Part shown: positions 23,068 through 30,624 of the stretch, piece by piece
Layout: the number at the start of each line of letters is the position of its first letter
How positions within the stretch are numbered: the stretch's first letter is position 1
Assembly: GCA_035533095.1 (NCBI GenBank)
Contig: DATLUM010000059.1
Coordinates: forward strand, 1 to 33,979
Length of the DNA stretch: 33,979 nucleotides
Direction: 5' to 3'
DNA from: Acidimicrobiales bacterium
GTDB lineage: Bacteria > Actinomycetota > Acidimicrobiia > Acidimicrobiales > Palsa-688
Position numbers and translations under genes: made by a program
Notes under the pieces: model-generated
Seen by the model: only the letters and a program-made list of their open reading frames with translations
Database searches by the model: none
What the model was told of the DNA's origin: nothing

Positions 23068-24532
23068 CACGCCAGCGGGCGACCAACTCGATGAGGGTGC
23101 GGGTTCCCCACCCGGTCCCGCCCTTGCGAGACAGGAGATTCTCGGCGTCCGCCCAGGACGGCGCGGCGATGTCGAGGTGCGCCCAGGGGAGTCCCCCGGT
23201 GAACTCCTCGAGGAAGAGCGCCGCCATGATCGTCGAGGCCGCGGGCTGCCCCGTCACGTTGCGGAGATCGGCGACGTCGGAGTCGAGATCTTTGCGGTAG
23301 TCGGAGAACAGCGGGAGCTCCCAGCATGGTTCCCCCGCCAACTCGCCGGCGGCGATCACCTTCCGCACCACCTCGGGGTCCGTGCCCAGCACGGCGGCGA
23401 CGCGGGTGCCCAGCGCTACGCGCTGCCCGCCTGTCAAGGTGGCGATGTCCACGATCGCATCCGGGCCCTCCTCGACAGCCAGGCTGAGCGCGTCTGCGAG
23501 GACGAGCCGGCCTTCCGCGTCGGTGTTCAGGACTTCGATGCTGGTGCCGTTGCGCGCGACGAGGACGTCGCCGGGATGGATGGCCGTCCCGCTCGGCATG
23601 TTCTCCGTTGCCGCGACCCAGCCGTCGACCTGAATGGGCAACCCGAGCTCCGCCGCGGCGATGGTGGCCGCGATGACCGCCGCGGCACCTCCCATGTCGC
23701 CTTTCATCGTCATCATCGACGCCGGCGGCTTCAGCGAAAGACCGCCCGAGTCGAAGGTGATGCCCTTCCCTACAAGTGCGATCCGTGCGCGCGGGCGGCC
23801 CGGCGGGCGGTGGGTCACGCGGATCAACCGGGGGGGCTCGGCCGCGCCGGCGGACACCCCGAGCAGACCGCCGAGTTTCTCGTCAGCGATGCGGTCCTCG
23901 TCCCAGACTTCGACCTCCGCGCCCGTGCCCGCTGCGGCGTCCTCGGCAAGCCGCGCGAACTCGGTGGGAGTGAGGTCGCGTGGCGGGCGGTTGACCCAGT
24001 CGCGGCACCGCCAGGTCGCCCTCACCGCGGCGGCTCCCCTTTCGAGCCCGCGGCGGGTGCTTCGCCGGCTGACCAGCACCACCCGCTCGAGGGTCGGCGC
24101 GCGATCACCGTCGCGCCTGTTGGCGGCCGCGAAGCGGTACGCGCCCAGTCCGACGCCCTCGACGACAGCCTGGGCGAGGTCGGGCCAAGGAGCCGCAAGG
24201 GTGGTGGCAACTGCAGTCGCGTCGCCTGCAGCACGAGCGAGAGCAGCGCCGGCCTTGCGAAGCGCGGCCGCGTCGACGGCGTCTCTCGCGCCGACACCGA
24301 GCGCGACAACGGTCGTCCCGTCATCGGCCGGTACCGCTAGCACCTGGCCCGGCTTGGCCTCGAACCGGCGCTGCGAGAGGAACCGCACGTCGAGCTCTGC
24401 GCCTGCTTCGGGCGGCGTGGTGAGATCGGAGAAGACCGGCACACCCAGGACGGTCACATCGTCGGGCGGTGTGGACGAGGTCTCGAACCTCGGGCCAGCG
24501 AACGACGACGGAGCGGGCAACGACTCAGGCAT
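23060..24532 (-). CDS. pepA: Leucyl aminopeptidase (M17)
   Basis: A 490-residue cytosolic dimetal aminopeptidase that removes N-terminal Leu and other residues during peptide turnover. The catalytic domain shows 'VGKGITFDSGGLSLKP' with Lys256, Asp261 and Lys268, 'MKGDMGGAAAV' with Asp279, and 'NTDAEGRLVLADAL' (336-349) with Asp338, Glu340 and Arg342. The poorly conserved N-terminal ~170 residues are the usual macro-like domain. Hexameric assembly is expected for the family. The ATG at 24532 directly follows the TAG of the adenosyltransferase gene, so both come from one mRNA although their functions differ. Confidence 0.95.
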   Translation of the reverse strand: MPESLPAPSSFAGPRFETSSTPPDDVTVLGVPVFSDLTTPPEAGAELDVRFLSQRRFEAKPGQVLAVPADDGTTVVALGVGARDAVDAAALRKAGAALARAAGDATAVATTLAAPWPDLAQAVVEGVGLGAYRFAAANRRDGDRAPTLERVVLVSRRSTRRGLERGAAAVRATWRCRDWVNRPPRDLTPTEFARLAEDAAAGTGAEVEVWDEDRIADEKLGGLLGVSAGAAEPPRLIRVTHRPPGRPRARIALVGKGITFDSGGLSLKPPASMMTMKGDMGGAAAVIAATIAAAELGLPIQVDGWVAATENMPSGTAIHPGDVLVARNGTSIEVLNTDAEGRLVLADALSLAVEEGPDAIVDIATLTGGQRVALGTRVAAVLGTDPEVVRKVIAAGELAGEPCWELPLFSDYRKDLDSDVADLRNVTGQPAASTIMAALFLEEFTGGLPWAHLDIAAPSWADAENLLSRKGGTGWGTRTLIELVARWRDL

Positions 24533-25078
24533 CTAATGGGCAACCTTCCTGGAGAGGAGTGAATCACCTTGCTCCTGCCAGCGCGCCATCGTCCAGACCA
24601 GGTCGGACAGGCGGTTCAGGTAGCGGGTGACCAGCGAATCGGGGACGCACGCGTTGAGCGCCTCTCGCTCGGCGCGCCGGACGGTCGTCCGGGCGAGATC
24701 CAAGGCCGCGGATACCGGGTCGTGCCCGGGCACCACGAAGTCCTTGAGCGGCGGGAAGCGCCCGGTGAGCTCGTCGATGCGAAGTTCGAGTTCCGCGACC
24801 ATCTCCTCGGTGACCCGCGACACGCCAGGCTGAAGCTTGTGGCGGTTGCTCTCCGCGGTGGCGACCTCTGCCATGAGCACGTACAGGTCGCGCTCGAGAC
24901 GGACGAGCAGGCTGTCGAGCTCCGACTCCTTTTCGACGAGCGCCCTGGCCATGCCCAGCGCCGCCTGCGCCTCGTCGACCGCGCCGTTGGCGACGATCAC
25001 CGGCGAGTCCTTCGGCACCCGCCCGCCATACAGGAGACCCGTGGTGCCGTCGTCACCGGTCCGGGTGTAGATCTTCAT
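24533..25078 (-). CDS. PduO-type cob(I)alamin adenosyltransferase
   Basis: A 181-residue enzyme that transfers adenosine from ATP to cob(I)alamin, making adenosylcobalamin. The nucleotide loop is 'YTRTGDDGTTGLLYGG' (about 4-19). 'VDEAQAALGMARAL' and the C-terminal 'RYLNRLSDLVWTMARWQEQ' are family signatures, with the Arg and Asp that form the substrate clamp. The ATG at 25078 gives the full family length, and a longer open frame would run into metH on the other strand. A TAGGCT box lies 10 nt upstream. It is divergent from B12-dependent metH, so two cobalamin functions share one 168-bp gap. Confidence 0.93.
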   Translation of the reverse strand: MKIYTRTGDDGTTGLLYGGRVPKDSPVIVANGAVDEAQAALGMARALVEKESELDSLLVRLERDLYVLMAEVATAESNRHKLQPGVSRVTEEMVAELELRIDELTGRFPPLKDFVVPGHDPVSAALDLARTTVRRAEREALNACVPDSLVTRYLNRLSDLVWTMARWQEQGDSLLSRKVAH

Positions 25079-25088
25079 GCGAGGGCCG

Positions 25089-25094
25089 AGCCTA
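25089..25094 (-). promoter_or_regulatory. -10 box of the adenosyltransferase-pepA unit
   Basis: TAGGCT on the minus strand, 10 nt before the ATG. The leader is too short to hold a cobalamin riboswitch. Confidence 0.4.
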
Positions 25095-25233
25095 CCCATC
25101 GCTCGCATCGGAGGATGCTGAGGGGCGCATCGGACACTGCGCGTCGGCGTGATGGATGACGATCCGTCCGGCATCTCCGACCATCTCGGCCTTCCCGGGC
25201 GAAAGTCGATTCGGGGCATTCGGGCGGCACCGG

Positions 25234-25239
25234 TAGCCT
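25234..25239 (+). promoter_or_regulatory. -10 box of metH
   Basis: TAGCCT, 7 nt before the GTG at 25247. A leaderless mRNA would start at or next to that GTG, which also decides the start over the GTG at 25241. Confidence 0.5.
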
Positions 25240-25246
25240 GGTGTGC

Positions 25247-28200
25247 GTGAGCTCGTACGTAGACGCCGTCCGGGGATCTGTGGTCATCTTCGACGGCGCG
25301 ACGGGGACCAACCTGCAGCTGCGACATCTCGGCCCGGACGACTTCGGCGGGGCCGCTCTCGAGGGCTGCAACGAGTTCCTCGTCGAGACCCGCCCCGACG
25401 TGGTAGCGGACCTCCACCGCAGCTTTCTCGACGTCGGATGCGACGTTGTCGAGACGGACAGCTTCGGCAGTCTCCCATGGGTCCTGGCCGAGTACGGGCT
25501 CGAGGACCGCACCAAGGAGCTCGCGAAGAAGGCGGCTTCCATCGCACGCGACGTCGCAGGAGGGGACCGCTGGGTCGCTGGGTCGCTCGGTCCGGGCACC
25601 AAGATCGCCTCGCTGGGGCAGATAACCTTCGCCGAGCAGCGCGACGGGTACCAGCTCGCCGCCGAGGGGCTGATCGAAGGCGGCGCGGACCTCCTCGTCA
25701 TCGAAACGATCCAGGACCTGCTCCAGGCGAAGGCTGCGATAATCGGCTGCCGGCGGGCGATGGCTGAAACCGGCCGACAGGTTCCGCTCCAGGTGCAGGT
25801 TACGATCGAGACCACCGGCCGGATGCTCATGGGGACCGAGATCGGGGCAGCCCTGACGACCATCGAAGCGCTGCACCCGGACGTGATAGGCCTGAACTGC
25901 GCCACCGGCCCCGCCGAGATGAGCGAGCACCTGCGCTACCTGTCGCAGCGATCCCTCACGCCCATCTCGGTGCTTCCCAACGCCGGCCTGCCTTCCGTTG
26001 TCGACGGGCAGATGCACTACGACCTCACCCCGGAGCAGCTGGCGGAATACCACGCCAGGTTCATCAGCGAGTTCGGGGTGAGCGTGGTGGGCGGGTGCTG
26101 TGGCACCACGCCCGCGCACCTCGCCGCGGTGGTGGGGCGGTGCAAAGAGCTGACGCCGGCGAGGCGCGAGCCGGCTCACGAGCCGGGGATCGCTTCCATC
26201 TATAGCCACGTCCCCTATGACCAATCGCCGTCATTTCTCGTCGTCGGGGAGAGGACCAACGCGAACGGGTCGAGGAAGTTCCGTGAAGCGATGCTCTCGG
26301 ACGACTGGGACACCTGCGTCGCGATGGCACGCGAGGCGGTCAAGGACGGAGCCCACGTCCTCGACGTGTGCGTCGATTACACGGGCGAGGACGGTGTGGC
26401 GGACATGCGCGAGGTGGCCAGCCGGTTCGCCACGCAGGCGACGCTGCCGATCATGCTGGACTCCACCGAAGCCGACGTCATCGAGACCGGACTGCAGCTC
26501 ATCGCCGGCAAGCCCATCCTCAACTCGGTGAACCTCGAGGACGGGGATGCGGAGGGGACGAGGCTCGATCGTTTCCTGTCGCTCGCTCGCGATTACGGAG
26601 CGGCGGTCGTGTGCACGTGCATCGACGAGGAGGGGCAGGCGCGCACCGCAGACTGGAAGTCGCGGGCCGCCCAGGCCATCCACCGGCTCGCGGTGGATAG
26701 GTACGGTATCGCGCCCGAGGATCTTCTCTTCGACCCCCTGGTGCTGCCGATAAGCACCGGCATGGAGGAGAGCAGGCGCGACGGCATCGAGACGATCGAG
26801 GGCATCCGGCGCATCAAGGAGGCCCTACCCGGCGTCGGCACGATCGTCGGTCTCTCCAACGTGAGCTTCGGGTTGACCCCTGCGGCCCGGCACGCATTGA
26901 ACTCGGTCTTCTTGCACGAGTGCCAGCAGGCCGGCCTCGATGCCGCCATCGTCCATGCGTCTCGCATCATCCCCCTCAACAAGCTCGACGAGCGGGTGGT
27001 CGAAGTCTGTCTCGATCTGATCTACGACCGGCGCGACCCCGCCGCTGGCTACGACCCCCTCGCCGAGCTGCTGTCCCTGTTCGAGGGGGTGACCTCGGGG
27101 GAGATCGCCCGTGAGGACCGCAGCGGCTGGCCGGTCGAGCGAAGGTTGGAGCAGAGGATCGTCGACGGCGACCGGGACGGGCTCGAATCCGACCTGGACG
27201 AGGCGCTCGACGGCGGTCAGGCGGCGCTGGACGTGATCAACGGGCCGCTGCTCGGTGGGATGAAGACCGTAGGCGACCTTTTCGGCTCGGGTCAGATGCA
27301 GCTGCCGTTCGTCCTGCAGTCGGCTGAGACCATGAAGACGGCGGTGTCGTATCTCGAGCCTCACATGGAGAAGAGCGACGCCGGCGGCAAGGGACGCATC
27401 GTCCTCGCAACCGTCAAAGGCGACGTCCACGACATCGGCAAGAACCTCGTCGACATCATCTTCACCAACAACGGGTACGAGGTGCACAACCTCGGCATCA
27501 AGGTCGCCCTGTCCGACATGGTCGATAAGGCCAGAGAAGTGGGCGCGGATGTGATCGGGATGTCCGGTCTACTCGTCAAGAGCACCCTGATCATGCGCGA
27601 GAACCTGGTCGAGCTCAACGAGCGCGGTCTCTCTGACATCCCGGTGATACTCGGCGGTGCCGCGTTGACGCGCACGTACGTCGAACGTGATCTGCGATCC
27701 GAGTACCAGGGTCGCCTGTTCTACGGCAAGGACGCGTTCGAGGGCCTCCACACGATGGACCGGCTCATGCACCTGAAGCGGTCAGGTGACGACGACGCCG
27801 AGTTCGGCCGCGTGCCCGAAGGACGTGAGGGCGCGCGGCCGCGCGCGGCACGGGCGGCCGAAGCGTCGGCGTCCGGCGCCGGGACGTCGAAGCCCACCGA
27901 TATCCCTCGCAGGGCGCCGTCGGTCGTCGCGGACAACCAGGTGTTCGTCCCGCCGTTCGTCGGGAGCCGGGTCGAACGTGGCCTCCCCCTCGACGACATC
28001 GCCTCCTACCTCAACGAGACGGCGCTTTTCCGCGGCCAGTGGGGCTACCGCCCTGACAAGTCGCTCTCGGAGACCGACGCCGAGTTCAAACAACGCGTAC
28101 GCGCTGTGCTGCGCGACCAATTCGCCGCCGTTCGCGCGTCGGGGGTCCTCCAGCCTGCGGTCGCTTACGGCTGGTTCGCCGTCAACTCCCAGGGCGACGA

Positions 28201-28747
28201 CCTGGTGGTGTGGAAGGACGAGTCGCGCACGGCGGAGTGGCTGCGGTTCCGGTTCCCGCGCCAGCCGACCGACCCGTGGCTGTCGATCGCCGACTTCTTC
28301 CGCTCTGCCGATTCGGGCGAGGAGGACTACGCCGCCTTCCACGTCGTGACCATGGGCCCGAAGGCGTCTGCGGAGACGGCCCGTCTTTTCTCCGAGAACC
28401 ACTACCAGGAGTACCTCCACCTCCACGGGCTGGGTGTGGAGATGACCGAGGCGCTGGCAGAGTACTGGCACCGGCGGATCCGGGAGGACTGGGGTTTCGC
28501 CGGCGAGGACGGGCCGAACCTGGGAGGGTTGTTCAGGCAGCAGTACCGGGGAGGTCGTTATTCGTGGGGGTACCCCGCGTGCCCCGACCTCGAGGACAAC
28601 GCCAAGTGCGCGGAGCTGGTCGGGGCCGAGCGGATCGGCGTGACGGTCAGCGAGGAAACCTCCTGGCAGTTCCATCCCGAACAGACGACAGCAGCGATCA
28701 TCTGCCATCACCCCCAGGCGAAGTACTTCGTGGTCGACCGGGTCTGA
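25247..28747 (+). CDS. metH: Cobalamin-dependent methionine synthase
   Basis: A 1166-residue enzyme transferring methyl from 5-methyl-tetrahydrofolate to homocysteine via methylcobalamin. Modules in order: homocysteine S-methyltransferase barrel (about 5-300), starting 'IFDGATGTNLQ', with zinc Cys in 'GLNCATGP' and 'VVGGCCGTTPAHL'; pterin-binding barrel (about 325-590), 'VVGERTNANGSRKFRE'; four-helix cap (about 630-720); B12 domain with DVHDIGKN, His728 being the cobalt ligand; and AdoMet reactivation domain (about 895-1166), ending 'CPDLEDNAKCAELVGAERIG'. A Gly/Ala/Arg-rich linker (about 845-890) separates the last two. All catalytic modules appear intact. It is divergent from the cobalamin adenosyltransferase; MetH itself uses methyl-, not adenosyl-cobalamin. 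Confidence 0.97.
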   Translation: MSSYVDAVRGSVVIFDGATGTNLQLRHLGPDDFGGAALEGCNEFLVETRPDVVADLHRSFLDVGCDVVETDSFGSLPWVLAEYGLEDRTKELAKKAASIARDVAGGDRWVAGSLGPGTKIASLGQITFAEQRDGYQLAAEGLIEGGADLLVIETIQDLLQAKAAIIGCRRAMAETGRQVPLQVQVTIETTGRMLMGTEIGAALTTIEALHPDVIGLNCATGPAEMSEHLRYLSQRSLTPISVLPNAGLPSVVDGQMHYDLTPEQLAEYHARFISEFGVSVVGGCCGTTPAHLAAVVGRCKELTPARREPAHEPGIASIYSHVPYDQSPSFLVVGERTNANGSRKFREAMLSDDWDTCVAMAREAVKDGAHVLDVCVDYTGEDGVADMREVASRFATQATLPIMLDSTEADVIETGLQLIAGKPILNSVNLEDGDAEGTRLDRFLSLARDYGAAVVCTCIDEEGQARTADWKSRAAQAIHRLAVDRYGIAPEDLLFDPLVLPISTGMEESRRDGIETIEGIRRIKEALPGVGTIVGLSNVSFGLTPAARHALNSVFLHECQQAGLDAAIVHASRIIPLNKLDERVVEVCLDLIYDRRDPAAGYDPLAELLSLFEGVTSGEIAREDRSGWPVERRLEQRIVDGDRDGLESDLDEALDGGQAALDVINGPLLGGMKTVGDLFGSGQMQLPFVLQSAETMKTAVSYLEPHMEKSDAGGKGRIVLATVKGDVHDIGKNLVDIIFTNNGYEVHNLGIKVALSDMVDKAREVGADVIGMSGLLVKSTLIMRENLVELNERGLSDIPVILGGAALTRTYVERDLRSEYQGRLFYGKDAFEGLHTMDRLMHLKRSGDDDAEFGRVPEGREGARPRAARAAEASASGAGTSKPTDIPRRAPSVVADNQVFVPPFVGSRVERGLPLDDIASYLNETALFRGQWGYRPDKSLSETDAEFKQRVRAVLRDQFAAVRASGVLQPAVAYGWFAVNSQGDDLVVWKDESRTAEWLRFRFPRQPTDPWLSIADFFRSADSGEEDYAAFHVVTMGPKASAETARLFSENHYQEYLHLHGLGVEMTEALAEYWHRRIREDWGFAGEDGPNLGGLFRQQYRGGRYSWGYPACPDLEDNAKCAELVGAERIGVTVSEETSWQFHPEQTTAAIICHHPQAKYFVVDRV

Positions 28748-28758
28748 AGCTTCGGGTG

Positions 28759-28771
28759 GCGCCGGGGGCGC
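28759..28771. repeat. Hairpin between convergent metH and SDR genes
   Basis: GCGCC-GGG-GGCGC, an exact 5-bp stem with a 3-nt loop in the 27-nt gap between the two stop codons. It may help end both transcripts, but no T-tract is present on either strand. Confidence 0.35.
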
Positions 28772-28774
28772 TGC

Positions 28775-29503
28775 TCAGAGCAGGCCGGCGCTCGCCGCCC
28801 CGTCGACCATCACCGCTGTTCCGGAGATGTAGGACGCGGAGGTAGAGCACAGGAAGGCCACGATCCTCCCGAAGTCGCCTGGGTCTCCCATCGGGCTGTC
28901 GGACCCGCCGAGCTGGATCATGCGGTCGGTGGCGTGAGGACCGGGACAGACGAGGTTCAACGTCACATCCGGGAACAGGTCCCGGGCTGCCGTCTTCGCC
29001 CACGCCCACAAACCGGTGCGGGCGAGATTGGACAGCGCGAGGTTGGGCACGGGCTGCTTCACCGAATATGAGGTGATGCAGCAGATCCGCCCGGCACCGC
29101 CCGACCTCAGGGCCGGCAGCGCCTCACGAACGAGGCGGACCGAAGTGGTGAGGTTGGCGTTCACTGCGTCCGCTATCTGCTCGTCGGTGACATCGAGAGC
29201 GCGACCGGGAGGAGGACCGCCGGCGTTCGCCACAAGGATGTTCAGGCCCCCGAACCGGTCGAGCGTGTCCCGCACGACCCGCGCCGGGGCATCCGGATCG
29301 GTGATGTCCGCTCGGATGGCGAGAACCTCCCCCTCTCCCGCCTCGGCCTCGATCTCCTCCCGGGCCTTGGACAGGGCCTCTTCGCCGCGCGCCGTGATGA
29401 CGACCTTTGCGCCCTCGCGGGCGAGCGCGAGAGCCGAAGCCTTGCCAAGCCCTTTCGACGAGGCGGTGACCAGGGCCACCTTCCCGGCGATGCCGAGATC
29501 CAT
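28775..29503 (-). CDS. Short-chain dehydrogenase/reductase with non-canonical catalytic residues
   Basis: A 242-residue SDR. The cofactor motif is 'TASSKGLGKASALAL' (TGxxxGxG-like, about 13-27), with 'VANAGG' (91-96), a family NAG motif. Ser145 is present in 'CCITSYSVKQ', but 13 residues on, where Tyr is expected, there is Ser158, and the usual Lys is Arg162 ('LALSNLARTG'). This matches a known beta-ketoacyl-reductase-like SDR subgroup that lacks the Tyr-Lys pair, so the chemistry is uncertain. The C-terminus 'ISGTAVMVDGAA' is typical. The start ATG at 29503 shares one base with the preceding stop (TGATG). It is the last gene of the sucB-lipBA transcript. Confidence 0.88.
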   Translation of the reverse strand: MDLGIAGKVALVTASSKGLGKASALALAREGAKVVITARGEEALSKAREEIEAEAGEGEVLAIRADITDPDAPARVVRDTLDRFGGLNILVANAGGPPPGRALDVTDEQIADAVNANLTTSVRLVREALPALRSGGAGRICCITSYSVKQPVPNLALSNLARTGLWAWAKTAARDLFPDVTLNLVCPGPHATDRMIQLGGSDSPMGDPGDFGRIVAFLCSTSASYISGTAVMVDGAASAGLL

Positions 29504-30624
29504 CAGGCGTCGACCAAGGCCAGCTCGTGGCTCACCTTGTTGAGCGAACGGGGCCCTTCCGTCGTGGCCACCACGATGTCCTCGATGCGAGCACCGAATC
29601 GCCCGCTCAGGTAGATGCCCGGTTCGATGGAGAAGGCGTGGCCTGGCTGGAGGGGGACGTCGTTGCCGGCGGCGATGTATGGATCCTCGTGCTCCTCCAG
29701 GCCTATGCCGTGCCCGGTGCGGTGGATGAACGCCTCGCCGTACCCGCCCGCGGTGATCACGTCCCGGGGCACCCTGTCGACGGCCTCGCACGTCGTGCCG
29801 ACCGTCGCGGCATGCACGCCTCGCGCCTGGGCTTCGCGAAGCAGCTCGTACAGCTCGCGGTACTCGCCGGGCGGTTGCCCGCCACCGGTCCACACCGTCC
29901 TGGTGATGTCCGAGCAATAGCCGTCCATAGTGCCGCCGAAGTCGCACACGACCGGTTCTCCTGCCTCGATGACGCGCCGCCCGGCCTCGTGGTGAGGGCT
30001 GGCGGAGTTGGGGCCGCTGCCGACGATCGCGAAGTTCACTCTCTGGTGACCCTCCAACAAGAGCCTTCGCCCGATGTCCTGGGACACTTCCCCCTCGGTA
30101 CGCCCGACCAAACCGATCTCACCGCCAAGAAGCTGGGCGGCAACTCGGTCCGCTGCTGCCGACGCGGCGGCGAGGGCCTCGACTTCCGCGGGGTCTTTCA
30201 CCGCCCGAAGCGGGGCGGTGATCTTCGACGACGCCGACCACTGCGCCGTGGGCATGGCGGCTTGAAGGGCGAGCACGAAGCTCGCCCAGGTCCGGTCGGA
30301 CACGGCGATCCGGGTGCTTCCCGAACCGCAGCCGAGGGCGACCAGGTCGGCCACGATGCGCACCGGGTCGTCTCCTTCCGCCCACGGGCGCACCTCGAAG
30401 ACGTCGGCGTCGGGCTCCACTCGCGGCGCTTCCAGTCGCGGGACCACGAGCGTCGCGGGCGCGCCCGCCGGCACCACGAGCATCGTAAGGCGCTCGAGCG
30501 GCATCGCCTCGTACCCCGTGAGCCAGGGCAGGTCGGCGCCGAGCGACAGCAGCAGGACGTCCACGCCGGCGCCCGCCATCGCGCCGCGGACCCGTTCGAG
30601 GCGGCGGCCCCTGGCGGCGGTCAT
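29503..30624 (-). CDS. Xaa-Pro peptidase family protein (M24)
   Basis: A 373-residue pita-bread metallopeptidase of the PepQ/PepP type. The N-terminal creatinase-like domain ('DVLLLSLGADLPWLTGYEAM', about 22-41) precedes the catalytic domain with all five metal ligands: Asp228 in 'VVCDFGGTMDGY', Asp239 in 'CSDITRTVW', His305 in 'RTGHGIGLEEHE', Glu334 in 'SIEPGIY', and Glu348 in 'ARIEDIV'. It should cleave X-Pro peptides; dipeptidase versus aminopeptidase cannot be decided. The ATG at 30624 overlaps the lipB-lipA stop (ATGA). No metabolic link to lipoate is obvious. Confidence 0.92.
   Translation of the reverse strand: MTAARGRRLERVRGAMAGAGVDVLLLSLGADLPWLTGYEAMPLERLTMLVVPAGAPATLVVPRLEAPRVEPDADVFEVRPWAEGDDPVRIVADLVALGCGSGSTRIAVSDRTWASFVLALQAAMPTAQWSASSKITAPLRAVKDPAEVEALAAASAAADRVAAQLLGGEIGLVGRTEGEVSQDIGRRLLLEGHQRVNFAIVGSGPNSASPHHEAGRRVIEAGEPVVCDFGGTMDGYCSDITRTVWTGGGQPPGEYRELYELLREAQARGVHAATVGTTCEAVDRVPRDVITAGGYGEAFIHRTGHGIGLEEHEDPYIAAGNDVPLQPGHAFSIEPGIYLSGRFGARIEDIVVATTEGPRSLNKVSHELALVDA

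Noticed and set aside
25079-25246. Cobalamin riboswitch between the adenosyltransferase and metH
   Set aside because: There is too little transcribed leader on either side and I found no B12-box-like sequence.
25079-26224. Long minus-strand extension of the adenosyltransferase frame
   Set aside because: It is antisense to the well-supported metH gene; the family N-terminus begins at 25078.
29504-29947. Upstream extension of the SDR frame
   Set aside because: It lies antisense-in-frame-shift within the M24 peptidase gene on the same strand and has no SDR content before residue 'MDLGIAGK'.
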